Below are positions 36,937 to 45,956 of a stretch of DNA of 64,000 nucleotides, piece after piece. The first letter of the stretch is position 1. Every line of letters begins with the position of its first letter. The notes beneath the pieces were generated by a model that did no database searches, had not been told where the DNA came from, and saw only the letters and a list, made by a program, of their open reading frames with translations. The DNA is from Enemella dayhoffiae. Its GTDB lineage: Bacteria > Actinomycetota > Actinomycetes > Propionibacteriales > Propionibacteriaceae. A program made the translations under genes and the position numbers. The stretch covers positions 310,001 to 374,000 of the forward strand of contig NZ_NMVQ01000012.1 of the NCBI RefSeq assembly GCF_002250625.1, given 5' to 3'.

Positions 36937-36942
36937 GTCGGT

Positions 36943-37737
36943 TCACAGCGGCGGCCACGGGATCGACGGCCAGCCGCCCCGCGGCAGCGGGAAGTGTCCC
37001 TCATCGAGCAGCTCGGCACAGCGCAGCTCGTACGCCACCACCTCGTCGGGGGTGATCAGCTCACCGAGCTCATCGACCACGGCCACTGCGTCGCTGACCA
37101 GTTGCCGTTCGGCCTCGGTCAGCTGCTCCCCACCCCAGCCCCACAGCACCGTCCGCAGCTTGGGATCGGTGTGGAAGCAGAGGCCGTGGTCGACCCCCCA
37201 GGTGCGGTTCGGCGTACGCAGGATGTGCGCACCCTTGCGGTCGGCGTTGTTGATCACCGCGTCGAACAGCGCCATCCGGCGCAGCTGCGGGTCGTCGGCG
37301 TGCACCACCGCCACCGGCCGGTCGTGCGCATCCACCCCCTCGACGACCTCGAACCAGCCCTCGGGCACCCGGCCGGCCGGCACAAGGTCGACCGGGTCGT
37401 CCAGCTCGGCGGTCCCGTCCTCGCCGTCGCTGACCTCGATCCACCGCTGCAGCGATCCCGGACCGAGCGGGCCGTCGACGATCACAGTTTCCGGGACCAG
37501 GTCGAAGCCGGCCGTCGCCGAGACCTGGTACGCCGCCAGCTCGCGCTGGGCGAGGGTGCCATCGGGGAAGTCCCACAGCGGCCGCTCCCCGCGCACCGGC
37601 TTGTAGACGCACAGCATCGGGTCGCCCCCCGGCGGGGTCAGCTCGCACAGGAAGGTGGCGTTGGAGGCCTGCACCAGCCGTCCGGTGACGGTCAACTCGG
37701 CCCCGGACAACCGCGCGGCGAAACTGGGCTCACTCAT
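36943..37737 (-). CDS. SCO1664-family protein, PI3/4-kinase-like fold
   Basis: 264 residues. The family landmarks are the Lys motif LCVYKPVRGERPLWDFPDGT, the putative catalytic loop DAVINNADRKGAHILR and the putative metal loop WGVDHGLCFH. These parallel the Lys, D-R-x-x-N and DFG elements of PI3/4-kinase-like folds, with deviations (Lys-Gly-Ala-His in the loop, DHG for DFG). It is restricted to actinobacteria and belongs to a conserved trio with DUF3090 and a histidine-phosphatase gene, all present here in order. The substrate is unknown; a metabolite or protein kinase is an inference. Confidence 0.88.
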   Translation of the reverse strand: MSEPSFAARLSGAELTVTGRLVQASNATFLCELTPPGGDPMLCVYKPVRGERPLWDFPDGTLAQRELAAYQVSATAGFDLVPETVIVDGPLGPGSLQRWIEVSDGEDGTAELDDPVDLVPAGRVPEGWFEVVEGVDAHDRPVAVVHADDPQLRRMALFDAVINNADRKGAHILRTPNRTWGVDHGLCFHTDPKLRTVLWGWGGEQLTEAERQLVSDAVAVVDELGELITPDEVVAYELRCAELLDEGHFPLPRGGWPSIPWPPL

Positions 37738-37750
37738 GGCCGATTCCGGG

Positions 37751-38347
37751 TCAGAACAGCGGCCGCCGATAACCGTTGGCGCGGGGGCAGATGTGACCGT
37801 CCGGGTCGATCGGCTGCAGGCAGAACGGGCAGGCCGGCCGCCCGGCGGCGATCAGCGCCTGGCTACGGGCGACGAAGTCGCGGGCCACGGTGGGCCGGAT
37901 CCGCACCACCAGCACCTCGCCGGCGCGCTCGGCCTCGGCCTGGGCGGCCTGCTCGGCGGAGGTCTCGTCGTCCAGCTCGAGCTCGTCGTCGTCACCCTCG
38001 GTCACCGAGAACATCTCGATCACGATCTTCTGATCCGCCGGATCCCAGGCGATGGTCATCGTGCCGACCCGGAACTCCTCGGTGATCGGGGCGTCCAGCG
38101 GCTGGTTGTCGTGCGCCACCTCGCGTTGCGGTGGTACCTGCACCATGCCGCCGGTCAGCCGGCCGACCTCGCCCAGCACCCGGTCGAGGTGCTCGGCCAG
38201 CACCGACACCTGCTGCTTCTCGCAGGCGACGCTGGTCAGCCGGTTGCCCTCGCGCGCCTGCAGGAAGAAGGTGCGATCACCCGGCTCGCCGACCGTACCG
38301 GCGACGAAGCGGTCAGGGGTGTCGTAGCGATGCTCGACGATGGCCAT
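37751..38347 (-). CDS. DUF3090 family protein with C-terminal zinc-type motif
   Basis: 198 residues. It starts MAIVEHRYDTPDRFVAGTVG (family MSRQVHxFDxPDRFVAGTVG-like), with an acidic linker (DDDELELDDETSAEQAAQAE) in the middle. The end, PACPFCLQPIDPDGHICPRA, gives C-x2-C-x9-H-x-C, a likely single zinc site, and closes with NGYRRPL. It is the middle member of the actinobacterial trio; spacing is 13 bases to each neighbour, so this is one transcript. Function unknown. Confidence 0.9.
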   Translation of the reverse strand: MAIVEHRYDTPDRFVAGTVGEPGDRTFFLQAREGNRLTSVACEKQQVSVLAEHLDRVLGEVGRLTGGMVQVPPQREVAHDNQPLDAPITEEFRVGTMTIAWDPADQKIVIEMFSVTEGDDDELELDDETSAEQAAQAEAERAGEVLVVRIRPTVARDFVARSQALIAAGRPACPFCLQPIDPDGHICPRANGYRRPLF

Positions 38348-38360
38348 ACGGTCAGCCTAC

Positions 38361-39152
38361 TCACTGCCCCGCGGTGGGGCTGTTCCCTTCCAACCGGGGC
38401 GGAGGGTCGGTGGCTTCGTCGGCCGGGGCGGTGGTGCTGCCGACCGGGGCCGTCGGGCCGGGTTGCTGGGCGTGGGCGCCGAGGCCGCCGCCGACCGCGG
38501 CATCGGGGTCGCCCTCGGCCGGCGGGATCAGCGAGGCCAGCGGGCCGGTGGTGGAGTTCATGGTGACCACGTAGGGCCGGCTCTCGGTGTAGCGGATCAC
38601 CGACACCGAGGCCGGGTCGACCATGATCCGCTGGAACGAGTCGAGGTGCAGCCCCAGCGCGTCGGCCAGGATCGCCTTGATCACGTCCCCGTGCGAGACG
38701 GCCAGCCAGGCCGCCCGGTCACCGTGCTCGGCGTGCAGCCGGCGATCCCACTCCCGGACGGTGTCGATCGCCCGCGCCGACAGCTGGGTGAGCGCCTCGC
38801 CGCCGGGGAAGCGGGCCGCCGACGGTTGCCGCTGCACCGTCTGCCACAGGTCGTGGCTGGCCAGCTCGGTCAGCTTGTGCCCGGTCCACTCGCCGTAGTC
38901 GCACTCGGTCAGCCCGGGCTCAAGGGCCGGGGTCAGCCCGCGATCGCCGAGCAGCAGCTCGGTGGTCTGCACGCAGCGCTGGATCGGCGAGGTGACCACC
39001 GCGGCCAGGGGTACGCCCGCCAGGCGCTCCCCCACCGCGCGGGCCTGCTCCTGCCCGGTCTCGTCGAGCTCGACGCCCTCGGCCCGCCCGGCGAGTACGC
39101 CGGCGGTGTTGGCGGTGGAGCGGCCGTGCCGGACCAGAAAGAGGGTCGTCAT
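38361..39152 (-). CDS. Histidine phosphatase, MSMEG_4193 family (probable phosphomutase/phosphatase)
   Basis: 263 residues. The phosphohistidine motif is FLVRHGRSTANTAG; other catalytic residues lie in SPIQRCVQTTELLL, ECDYGEWTGHKLTEL and AVSHGDVIKAILAD (second His). After about residue 200 the protein continues into a Pro/Thr/Asp-rich flexible tail ending SPTAGQ, longer than the catalytic core needs. It is the first gene of the trio. Named a probable phosphomutase by family; phosphatase activity is equally likely. Confidence 0.9.
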   Translation of the reverse strand: MTTLFLVRHGRSTANTAGVLAGRAEGVELDETGQEQARAVGERLAGVPLAAVVTSPIQRCVQTTELLLGDRGLTPALEPGLTECDYGEWTGHKLTELASHDLWQTVQRQPSAARFPGGEALTQLSARAIDTVREWDRRLHAEHGDRAAWLAVSHGDVIKAILADALGLHLDSFQRIMVDPASVSVIRYTESRPYVVTMNSTTGPLASLIPPAEGDPDAAVGGGLGAHAQQPGPTAPVGSTTAPADEATDPPPRLEGNSPTAGQ

Positions 39153-39328
39153 GGGCCCGAGGATACCGACGCCTGCTGGGGCGTGCCTGATCGCGGCTCA
39201 GACCGCCGGCCGACCCGGGGCGACCATGGCTCGGCCCACCGGCCGGACCTGGCGCGCCGATGCCCTACCGATCGGTCCGCGGGTCTACTGTTTCCGAGGC
39301 ATCATCAGCGGTCGAAGGGAATCATCGG

Positions 39329-40159
39329 ATGGATTGGCTGGACGCCATCGTGCTGGGCATCGTGCAGGGGCTGACCGAGTTTCTGCCGATCTCCTCCAGC
39401 GCGCATCTGTCGATCGTCGGGCAGCTGCTCGGCGGGGTCGACCCGGGCGCGGCGTTCACCGCGATCACCCAGCTCGGCACCGAGACCGCGGTGGTGATCT
39501 ATTTCGCCCGCGACATCGGCCGGATCATCAAGCAGTGGGCACTCGCGCTGGCCGGCAGGGTGCCGCGCAACGACCCGGGCGCCCGGATGGGCTGGCTGAT
39601 CATCGTCGGCTCGATCCCGATCGGTGTGCTCGGCGTGCTGTTCGAGAAGGCGATCGACCACAACCTGCGCAACCTGTGGATCACCGTCGCCATGCTCGCC
39701 GGTTTTGCCATCGTCATTGCGATCGCCGACCGGGTGGCCCGCAACGAGAAGACCCTGGACCAGCTCAGCTGGCGCGACGGCCTGCTCTATGGCCTGTTCC
39801 AGGCGATGGCGCTGATCCCCGGGGTGTCCCGCTCCGGCGGCACCATCGCCGGCGGTCTGCTGATGGGTTACCGGCGCGAGGCCGCCGCGCGGTATTCGTT
39901 CCTGCTGGCGATTCCCGCGGTCTTCCTGTCCGGGTTGTACAAGTTGAAGGACGTGGCCGGTGACCCGACGGCCTCGTGGGGGCCCATCATCGTGGCCACC
40001 ATCCTGGCGTTCGGCATCGGCCTGGCGGTGATCCACTGGCTGCTGCGCTTCGTCAGCAAGCACAACTTCACCGTCTTCGTCGTCTATCGGCTGATGCTCG
40101 CCGCGGTGGTGTCGGTGCTGCTGCTCACCGGTGTGCTGCACCCGCTCGCGCAGGGCTGA
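39329..40159 (+). CDS. uppP: Undecaprenyl-diphosphatase
   Basis: 276 residues, about 8 membrane segments, with the two family signatures [20 protein letters not shown] and [20 protein letters not shown]. It recycles undecaprenyl pyrophosphate for peptidoglycan and gives bacitracin tolerance. The ATG at 39329 gives [11 protein letters not shown]; the open frame upstream is not family-like. Its place beside the trio and mshC matches mycobacteria and Streptomyces, but here it is divergent from the trio. Confidence 0.95.
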   Translation: MDWLDAIVLGIVQGLTEFLPISSSAHLSIVGQLLGGVDPGAAFTAITQLGTETAVVIYFARDIGRIIKQWALALAGRVPRNDPGARMGWLIIVGSIPIGVLGVLFEKAIDHNLRNLWITVAMLAGFAIVIAIADRVARNEKTLDQLSWRDGLLYGLFQAMALIPGVSRSGGTIAGGLLMGYRREAAARYSFLLAIPAVFLSGLYKLKDVAGDPTASWGPIIVATILAFGIGLAVIHWLLRFVSKHNFTVFVVYRLMLAAVVSVLLLTGVLHPLAQG

Positions 40160-40230
40160 TCCGCGGGCGTTGAGCGGCGGCGTACGCGTCGCACGGTCAT
40201 CCCCGCCGGAGTTTCGTTAGGGTCGACGCC

Positions 40231-41211
40231 ATGCAGCTGCGCACGGTGGGACGCTCGGGACTCGAGGTGTCGGAGTTCGGTCTCGGCACGATGACCTGGG
40301 GGCGGGACACCTCCGCCGAGCAGGCGCGGCAGCTGCTCACCGACTTCGCCGAGGCTGGCGGAAACCTGGTCGACACCGCTGCGGCGTACGGCTCCGGCGA
40401 GGCCGAGCGGATGCTCGGCGAGCTGACCCGGGTGGTTCCGCGCGAGGAGCTGGTGATCGCCACCAAGGCCGGGTTCGTGGTGCGCGACCGGCAGCGGGTC
40501 GTCGACACCTCGGCCCGTGCCCTGTTGACCGACCTGGAGGGGTCGCTGCGGCGGCTGCGCACCGACCACGTCGACCTGTGGCAGGTGCACGCCTGGGGCA
40601 GTGCCCCGCTCGAGGAAACCCTTGCTGCGCTGGATCAGGCGGTGTCCTCGGGCAAGGTGCGCTATGTCGGGGTGTCCAACTTCATCGGCTGGCAGACCGC
40701 TGCCGCGGCCACCTGGCAGCGCGCCGTGCCGGGCCGGGCGCCGGTGGTGTCGAATCAGGTCGAATATTCGCTGCTCGCGCGGCGGGCCGAGGTGGAGATC
40801 CTGCCGGCGGTGCGGGCGGTGCAGATGGGCTTCTTCCCGTGGTCACCGCTGGGCCGCGGCGTGCTGTCCGGGAAGTATCGCCACGGCACTCCGCGCGATT
40901 CCCGTGCTGCGTCGCATTTCGCCTGGTTCACCGAACCCTATCTGGACGCGCGCAGCCGGGCGGTGGTGGAGGCGGTGGCGCGGGCTGCCGACGGGTTGGA
41001 CCTGACGCTGAGCCAGGTGGCGCTGGCGTGGGTCCGCGACGCGCCAGGGGTGACCGCTCCGCTGCTGGGGGCGCGTACCCCTGAACAACTCACCGGCTGC
41101 CTGGCGGCGGTCGGCGTACGCCTGCCCGAGCAGATCGCCTCAGCCCTGGACGACGTGTCCGGCGGGCCGATGCGCGGCCGCGTTGGCGACGACCGACTGA
41201 CCAACCCGTGA
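40231..41211 (+). CDS. Aldo/keto reductase
   Basis: 326 residues, TIM-barrel NADPH oxidoreductase. The catalytic tetrad is visible: Asp in VDTAAAYGSGEAE, Tyr in the same motif, Lys in VIATKAGF and His in DLWQVHAWG. The cofactor end has GVTAPLLGARTPEQL. The sequence resembles the YajO/Tas-like group. Substrate not inferable. It follows uppP by 71 bp on the same strand and meets the DUF5703 gene end to end (the stops abut). Confidence 0.92.
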   Translation: MQLRTVGRSGLEVSEFGLGTMTWGRDTSAEQARQLLTDFAEAGGNLVDTAAAYGSGEAERMLGELTRVVPREELVIATKAGFVVRDRQRVVDTSARALLTDLEGSLRRLRTDHVDLWQVHAWGSAPLEETLAALDQAVSSGKVRYVGVSNFIGWQTAAAATWQRAVPGRAPVVSNQVEYSLLARRAEVEILPAVRAVQMGFFPWSPLGRGVLSGKYRHGTPRDSRAASHFAWFTEPYLDARSRAVVEAVARAADGLDLTLSQVALAWVRDAPGVTAPLLGARTPEQLTGCLAAVGVRLPEQIASALDDVSGGPMRGRVGDDRLTNP

Positions 41212-41412
41212 CTAGAGGGTCGGGCGTACCCGGATGATCTTGCGGCGTACCCAGACGTCGCGGGTGCCGTCGCGATAGCGACGCAGCCGCACCAGCTCCC
41301 AGCCGCCGTATTCGGCGCGGTCGGTGAGCAGCCGACGGACCGCGTTGCGGGACCAGTCACGAGGGATCCGGACCTGCTCCACCTCGTATTCGATCGGGGT
41401 GCGTATGTTCAC
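41212..41412 (-). CDS. DUF5703 family small protein
   Basis: 66 residues, MNIRTPIEYEVEQVRIPRDW then AEYGGWELVRLRRYRDGTRD and VWVRRKIIRV. This is the pattern of a small basic actinobacterial family found next to the M20 peptidase gene, as here (13 bases downstream of it). Function unknown; co-transcription suggests a link to the peptidase. Confidence 0.85.
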   Translation of the reverse strand: MNIRTPIEYEVEQVRIPRDWSRNAVRRLLTDRAEYGGWELVRLRRYRDGTRDVWVRRKIIRVRPTL

Positions 41413-41425
41413 GCGATCTCCTGGC

Positions 41426-42745
41426 TCATGCCATCTCCAAGAAGTGGTCGAGCACCCGGGAGCCGAACTCCAGCGACTCGGTCGGCACCCGTTCGTCGAT
41501 CCCGTGGAACATGCCGACGAAGTCGAGCTCGGGTGGCAGTTTCAGCGGCGCGAACCCGAAGCAGCGCACGCCGAGCTTCGACCACGCCTTGCCGTCGGTG
41601 CCGCCGCTCATCAGGTAGGGCACCGCGCGGGCCCCGGAATCCTCGGCCAGCAAGGACTTCTGCATCGCCTCGACCAGGTCGCCGGCGAACTCGGTCTCCA
41701 CCGCCGGGTCGTGCACGACGTATTCCATCCGGACCTTCTCGCCGAGCAGTTCTCTCATCGTGGTGCGGAACTCCTCCTCGCCACCGGGCACCACCCGCCC
41801 GTCCACCCCGGCGGTGGCCTGACCGGGGATCACGTTCACCTTGTAGCCGGCGTCCAGCATCGTCGGGTTGGTGGTGTTGCCCATGGTGGCGCCGACCATC
41901 CGGGAGATGGATCCCAACCGGGACAGGGTTTCCTCGACGTTGTCCAGGTCGAGCTCGATCTCCAGCGCCTCGGAGACCGCGTCGAGGAACGCCTGCTGGG
42001 CGCTGGTGATCCGATAGGGCCACTGGTACGCCCCGATCCGCGCGACGGCGGCGGCGAGCTCGGTGACCGCGTTGTCGTGGTTGCGCATCGACCCGTGACC
42101 GGCGGTGCCGTCGGCGATCAACTTCAACCAGGACAGGCCCTTTTCGGCGGTCTGCACCAGATAGAGCCGCAGGTCGTCTCGGATGGTCAGCGAGAAACCG
42201 CCCACCTCACCGATCGCCTCGGTGCAGTCGGCGACCGTGTCCGGGTGGTGCTGCACCAGCCAGGTCGCGCCCAGGGTGCCGCCGGCCTCCTCGTCGGCGG
42301 TGAACACCAGCCGGATCGGGCGCCGGGTGGGCCGGCCGCTGCGTACCCGGTCGCGAACCACGCTGAGCACCATCGCGTCGAAGTCCTTCATGTCGACCGC
42401 GCCGCGGCCCCAGACGCAGCCGTCACGCACCTCGCCCGCCAGCGGGTCGACCTGCCAGTCCGCGGCGTTGGCCGGCACCACGTCGGTGTGCCCGTGCACC
42501 AGCAGCGGCGGCAGGCCGGTGTCACAGCCGGGCGGTTCCCAGTGCGCGACCAGGGTGGTACGCCGCTGCTCGGACTCGAACAGCTCGCAGGAGATGCCCA
42601 CCTCGTCGAGCTTTCCGGCGATGTATTCCGCGGCGTCCCGCTCCCCCGGTCCGGTTCCGGTGCCATCGTTGGTGGTGTCGATGCGGATCAGCTCGTGACA
42701 CAGCTGCACCACCTCGGCGTCGGGGGCGCTGGGCTGTTCGCTCAT
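41426..42745 (-). CDS. M20/M28-type metallopeptidase (ArgE/DapE/carboxypeptidase-like)
   Basis: 439 residues. Zinc ligands: His and Asp in VHGHTDVVPA, Asp in GRGAVDMKDFDAM, the catalytic Glu pair in FTADEEAGG, and a C-terminal His in VGMFHGIDERVP. The dimerisation domain lies between about 200 and 320 (GTAGHGSMRNHDNAV). It hydrolyses a peptide or N-acyl amino acid; the family is too broad for a substrate. The ATG at 42745 gives MSEQPSAPDAEVV; the upstream frame belongs to the intergenic region. Confidence 0.9.
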   Translation of the reverse strand: MSEQPSAPDAEVVQLCHELIRIDTTNDGTGTGPGERDAAEYIAGKLDEVGISCELFESEQRRTTLVAHWEPPGCDTGLPPLLVHGHTDVVPANAADWQVDPLAGEVRDGCVWGRGAVDMKDFDAMVLSVVRDRVRSGRPTRRPIRLVFTADEEAGGTLGATWLVQHHPDTVADCTEAIGEVGGFSLTIRDDLRLYLVQTAEKGLSWLKLIADGTAGHGSMRNHDNAVTELAAAVARIGAYQWPYRITSAQQAFLDAVSEALEIELDLDNVEETLSRLGSISRMVGATMGNTTNPTMLDAGYKVNVIPGQATAGVDGRVVPGGEEEFRTTMRELLGEKVRMEYVVHDPAVETEFAGDLVEAMQKSLLAEDSGARAVPYLMSGGTDGKAWSKLGVRCFGFAPLKLPPELDFVGMFHGIDERVPTESLEFGSRVLDHFLEMA

Positions 42746-42761
42746 CGGAATCCTCTCCAGG

Positions 42762-43769
42762 TCAGCGGCTGAGCACGACCTTGAGCCGACCGGTCTGGGC
42801 GGCGTTGGCCCGATCATAGGCGGTCTGCACCTGCTCGAGATCGTCCATCGCGAACTTGTCGGTGGTCAGCACGCTGGCCAGCTTCGGGTCGTTCTGCAGA
42901 TAGGCGTCCGCCTTGCGCAGCATGTTCTGGTGATCCCGGGTGAGGCCGGAGATCAGGGTCAGGTCCTTGTGCAGGAAGTCGAAGAAGTTCAGCGACTGCG
43001 ACGGATCATCGGGTACGCCGAAGCCGAAGATGGTGCCACCGCTGGCCACCGCGGTGATCGCATCGTTGAGGGTGTAGGAGTTGTGCCCCACCGCCTCCAC
43101 GATCAGATCGGGACGGTCGGCGTCGCCCAGCCGAGCCGCCCAGTAGTGGCTGTTCACCTGCAGGAATTCCTCGACCCCGAACGCCTCGGCGGCCGCGCTG
43201 TGGTCGATCGGGTCGATCCCGGTGACGTGCGCGGCCCCGGCCTCCTTGAGCAGTCGGGCGAACATCAGCCCGATCGGTCCCTGGCCGAGCACGGCGACCC
43301 GCTTGCCGCGCACGTCGCCGAGCCGCTGCACGGCGTACAGCACGCAGGCCAGCGGCTGCAGGTTGATCGCCACGTCGGGGGTCCAGCGTTCGTCGTAGCG
43401 CACCACCTCGTGGCCGGGGGTGATCACGTAGGGCCGCAATCCCTGGTAGTTCAGCGACCAGCCGACGACCCTGTCCCCCACCTGGTGGTGCGGGTCGCGG
43501 GTCGCGACCACCTCGCCGAGGATCTCGTGCATCGGCGTACCGGGGGTGGAGATGAAGCCCTCGTTGGCCTTGCCGAAGTCGCGGCCCCCGGCCACCCGGT
43601 CACCGATGTTGCCGCGGAAATAGGGGATGTCGGAGCCGCAGATCCCGCCGGTGATCATCTTCAGCAGCACGTCACCCGGCCCGAGCTCCGATTGCTGCGG
43701 CTTCGCCACCTCGTCGACAGCGAAGCGCATCGGTGCCTGCAGCGAGAACGTCTTCATCGATTCAGCCAT
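42762..43769 (-). CDS. Zinc-type medium-chain dehydrogenase
   Basis: 335 residues. Catalytic zinc ligands are Cys in GGICGSDIPY and His-Glu in GTPMHEILGEV. The NAD(P) fold signature is VAVLGQGPIGLMFARLL. The structural-zinc lobe with four cysteines, usual in alcohol and sorbitol dehydrogenases, is absent: GHE is followed directly by GEVVATRDPHHQVGDRV. Substrate unknown, possibly a polyol or amino alcohol. The start chosen at 43769 (MAESMKTFSLQAPM) has no strong ribosome site; a second ATG is 4 codons in. Confidence 0.87.
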   Translation of the reverse strand: MAESMKTFSLQAPMRFAVDEVAKPQQSELGPGDVLLKMITGGICGSDIPYFRGNIGDRVAGGRDFGKANEGFISTPGTPMHEILGEVVATRDPHHQVGDRVVGWSLNYQGLRPYVITPGHEVVRYDERWTPDVAINLQPLACVLYAVQRLGDVRGKRVAVLGQGPIGLMFARLLKEAGAAHVTGIDPIDHSAAAEAFGVEEFLQVNSHYWAARLGDADRPDLIVEAVGHNSYTLNDAITAVASGGTIFGFGVPDDPSQSLNFFDFLHKDLTLISGLTRDHQNMLRKADAYLQNDPKLASVLTTDKFAMDDLEQVQTAYDRANAAQTGRLKVVLSR

Positions 43770-43852
43770 GAGACCCAGTCTGCCCCCGCTCCCCTGCCGA
43801 GCGCGCCGCACCCCAACGGGCAAACGCTTTCGCGTCGCGGGGCCAGAGTTGC

Positions 43853-43858
43853 TATAGT
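43853..43858 (+). promoter_or_regulatory. -10 hexamer of the tRNA-Leu promoter
   Basis: TATAGT, 35 bp before the tRNA 5' end. No good -35 is seen at 16-18 bp, so support comes only from position and match. Confidence 0.4.
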
Positions 43859-43893
43859 TCATGCGCTGTGCCGACGAGATCGGCCAACACCCT

Positions 43894-43982
43894 GTCCGGG
43901 TGGCGGAATAGGTAGACGCGCTAGCTTGAGGTGCTAGTGCCCGTTATAGGGCGTGGAGGTTCAAGTCCTCTCTCGGACACCA
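43894..43982 (+). tRNA. tRNA-Leu (anticodon GAG)
   Basis: An 89-nt class II tRNA with encoded CCA. Acceptor strands GTCCGGG and CTCGGAC pair fully (one G-U); discriminator A. The anticodon stem-loop CTAGC-TTGAGGT-GCTAG gives GAG at 43928-43930, reading CUC/CUU. A long variable arm (TGCCCGTTATAGGGCG) and the T-loop GGTTCAAGTCC are present. It stands alone, followed by a hairpin terminator. tRNA genes are common integration sites, but no integrase or repeated 3' end is nearby. Confidence 0.97.
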
Positions 43983-43986
43983 CTGG

Positions 43987-44027
43987 AAAACCCCGCCTGA
44001 CCGCGCAATGCGCGTCAGGCGGGGTTT
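43987..44027 (+). terminator. Terminator after tRNA-Leu
   Basis: AACCCCGCCTGAC on the left and GTCAGGCGGGGTT on the right form a 13-bp perfect stem, extended by GCGC/GCGC around an AAT loop with one bulged C, followed by TTTGCC. It begins 5 bases after the CCA. Confidence 0.8.
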
Positions 44028-44083
44028 GCCGTTTCCCAGGGTTTTCGGCGCTGCGTTCGGGCCACCCTTCGCGTACCGAACGT

Positions 44084-44153
44084 CACCTCGCGGCTCGAAC
44101 GCCACTCAGCGGCTCACCGGTGAGCCGCGAAGTGAAACCCGAGCCGCGAAGTG
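44084..44153. repeat. Cluster of four CACTTCGCGGCTC-type units in inverted array
   Basis: Two units point one way (CACCTCGCGGCTC at 44084; CACTCAGCGGCTC at 44103) and two the other (GAGCCGCGAAGTG at 44122 and 44141). The middle two meet in a perfect 20-bp palindrome, GCGGCTCACCGGTGAGCCGC (44109-44128). The purpose is unclear: REP-like element, binding-site array or decayed mobile-element end. Confidence 0.75.
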
Positions 44154-44181
44154 GGGTGGGTCCGCGAGTGGGCCGCAGCCC

Positions 44182-44440
44182 TCAGCCCCGCCGACGCCGC
44201 AACAGCATGGCGGCTCCGGCGAGCAGGCCCACTCCGAGCAGGCCCAGCCATCGCTCCGGCCCACCGGTCGCCGGCAGCGGGGCAGGCTGGCTCGGCGCCG
44301 GCTGCACCGGCGGGGCGGCGGAGCGGGCGACGGGCTCGGGCTCGGGCTCGGCGACGTGGTCGGCGGCAGCTGGATCACGGTCGTGGTGGTCGCGCAGGTG
44401 CTGCCAGACGACGCTTGAGGGCCGTGCGGGCGCTCCTGTT
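44182..44440 (-). pseudogene. C-terminal remnant of an LPXTG surface protein
   Basis: The minus strand, ending in TGA at 44184-44182, reads a Pro-rich stretch (AAPPVQPAPSQPAP), then LPATGGPERWLGLLGVGLLA and GAAMLLRRRRG. This is a complete cell-wall sorting signal: LPATG, a membrane helix and a basic tail, as cut by class sortase A enzymes. Upstream the frame stays open to about 44468 but has no ATG, GTG or TTG in a useful place and no signal peptide. I infer the 3' end of a deleted surface-protein gene. With the repeat cluster this fills the 44030-44531 gap; 44441-44531 is A+T-rich and featureless. Confidence 0.65.
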
Positions 44441-44531
44441 GTATAAAACTGTTCAGACCACCCGAATCATGCCACAGCCGGCCCCGCGTCGTTGACGAAT
44501 CAGTTCAAGTCTATTTGTCGATAATCCTGTC

Positions 44532-45941
44532 CTACTGGGAATCTCGGCGGTTGGTGGTCATCGCCGTCGGGTCCACCCAGCGATCGAAGTCTTCGCCGTC
44601 GACTCCCTCGGCCAGGGCCGCCTCGCGCAGGGTGGTGCCCTCGGCGTGCGCCCGCTTGGCGATCTTCGCGGCGGAGTCATAACCGATGTGCGGGTTGAGC
44701 GCGGTGACCAGCATCAGGTTGGACTCGAGGTTGGCCTCGATGCGTTCGGTGTTCGGCTCGATTCCGGTCGCGCAGTGCACGGTGAACGATCGGCACCCGT
44801 CGGCCAGCAGCCGGACGCTCTCCAGCACCGCGTGCACCATCACCGGCTTGTAGACGTTGAGCTCGAAGTTGCCCTGGCTGCCCGCGAACCCGACCGTGGC
44901 GTCGTTGCCGAAGACCCGGGTGGCGACCATGGTCAGCGCCTCGCACTGGGTCGGGTTCACCTTGCCCGGCATGATCGAGGAGCCGGGTTCGTTGACGGGG
45001 ATCAGCAGTTCACCGATCCCGTTGCGCGGACCGGAGGCGAGCCAGCGTACGTCGTTGGCGAGCTTCATGCAGGCTCCGCCGAGCGTGCGCAGGGCCGAGC
45101 TGACCGCGACCAGTCCGTCGTGGGCGGCCAGGGCTGCGAACAGGTTGTCGGCCTGGCGGAACTCCAGCCCGGTCTCGGTGGAGATCTCCGCCGCCGCGGT
45201 ACGCCCGAAGTCCGGGTGGGCGTTCAGGCCGGTGCCCACGGCGGTGCCGCCGATGGCGAGCTGGCGTACGCCGTCCTCGGCCGCCCGCACCCCCGCCAGG
45301 GCCGCGTCCAGCTGGGCGACCCAGCCGGAGATCTCCTGGCCCAGGGTGATCGGGGTGGCGTCCTGCAGGTGGGTCCGGCCGACCTTGACCACCTCGGCGT
45401 ACGCCTTCGCCTTCGCCGCGAGCACGTCGCGCAGCTCGGTCACCGCCGGATAGAGCCGCTCGGTGAGCTCGAGCGCGACCGCGATGTGCATCGCCGTGGG
45501 AAACGTGTCGTTGCTGGACTGGCCGCGGTTGACGTGGTCATTGGGGTGCACCGGGGCCTTCTCCCCGCGGCGCCCGCCGGCCAGTTCGCTGGCCAGGTTG
45601 GCGATCACCTCGTTGGCGTTCATGTTCGACTGGGTGCCCGAACCGGTCTGGAACACCACCAGCGGGAACTCCTCGTCGCGCTCCCCCGCGATCACCTCAT
45701 CGGCCGCCCGCTCGATCCAGCGGGCCAGTTCGGGGTCGAGCTCGCCCAGCTCGGCGTTGGCACGGGCGGCCGACTTCTTCAGCACGCCGAGGGCGCGGAT
45801 GATCGGCCGTCCCCAGACGAACGCCGGTCCGCCGATGTCGAAATTCTCCAGGCTGCGTTCGGTCTGGGCGCCCCAGAGGCGCTCGGCCGGCACCTCGATC
45901 TCGCCCAGGGAGTCCCGCTCGGTCCGTGTCCGTTGACTCAT
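44532..45941 (-). CDS. fumC: Fumarate hydratase class II
   Basis: 469 residues. The signature loop is [17 protein letters not shown]; active-site regions are [36 protein letters not shown] and [17 protein letters not shown]. It interconverts fumarate and malate in the citric acid cycle and recycles fumarate released by ArgH. The start [20 protein letters not shown] matches the family. Aspartase is the alternative, but the loop and length favour fumarase. Single transcription unit. Confidence 0.94.
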   Translation of the reverse strand: MSQRTRTERDSLGEIEVPAERLWGAQTERSLENFDIGGPAFVWGRPIIRALGVLKKSAARANAELGELDPELARWIERAADEVIAGERDEEFPLVVFQTGSGTQSNMNANEVIANLASELAGGRRGEKAPVHPNDHVNRGQSSNDTFPTAMHIAVALELTERLYPAVTELRDVLAAKAKAYAEVVKVGRTHLQDATPITLGQEISGWVAQLDAALAGVRAAEDGVRQLAIGGTAVGTGLNAHPDFGRTAAAEISTETGLEFRQADNLFAALAAHDGLVAVSSALRTLGGACMKLANDVRWLASGPRNGIGELLIPVNEPGSSIMPGKVNPTQCEALTMVATRVFGNDATVGFAGSQGNFELNVYKPVMVHAVLESVRLLADGCRSFTVHCATGIEPNTERIEANLESNLMLVTALNPHIGYDSAAKIAKRAHAEGTTLREAALAEGVDGEDFDRWVDPTAMTTNRRDSQ

Positions 45942-45956
45942 GGCTCCACGGTACGC

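Noticed and set aside
43894-44531. tRNA-Leu as an integration site of a genomic island
   Set aside because: No second copy of the tRNA 3' end and no integrase in the following sequence; the gene after it (fumC) is core.
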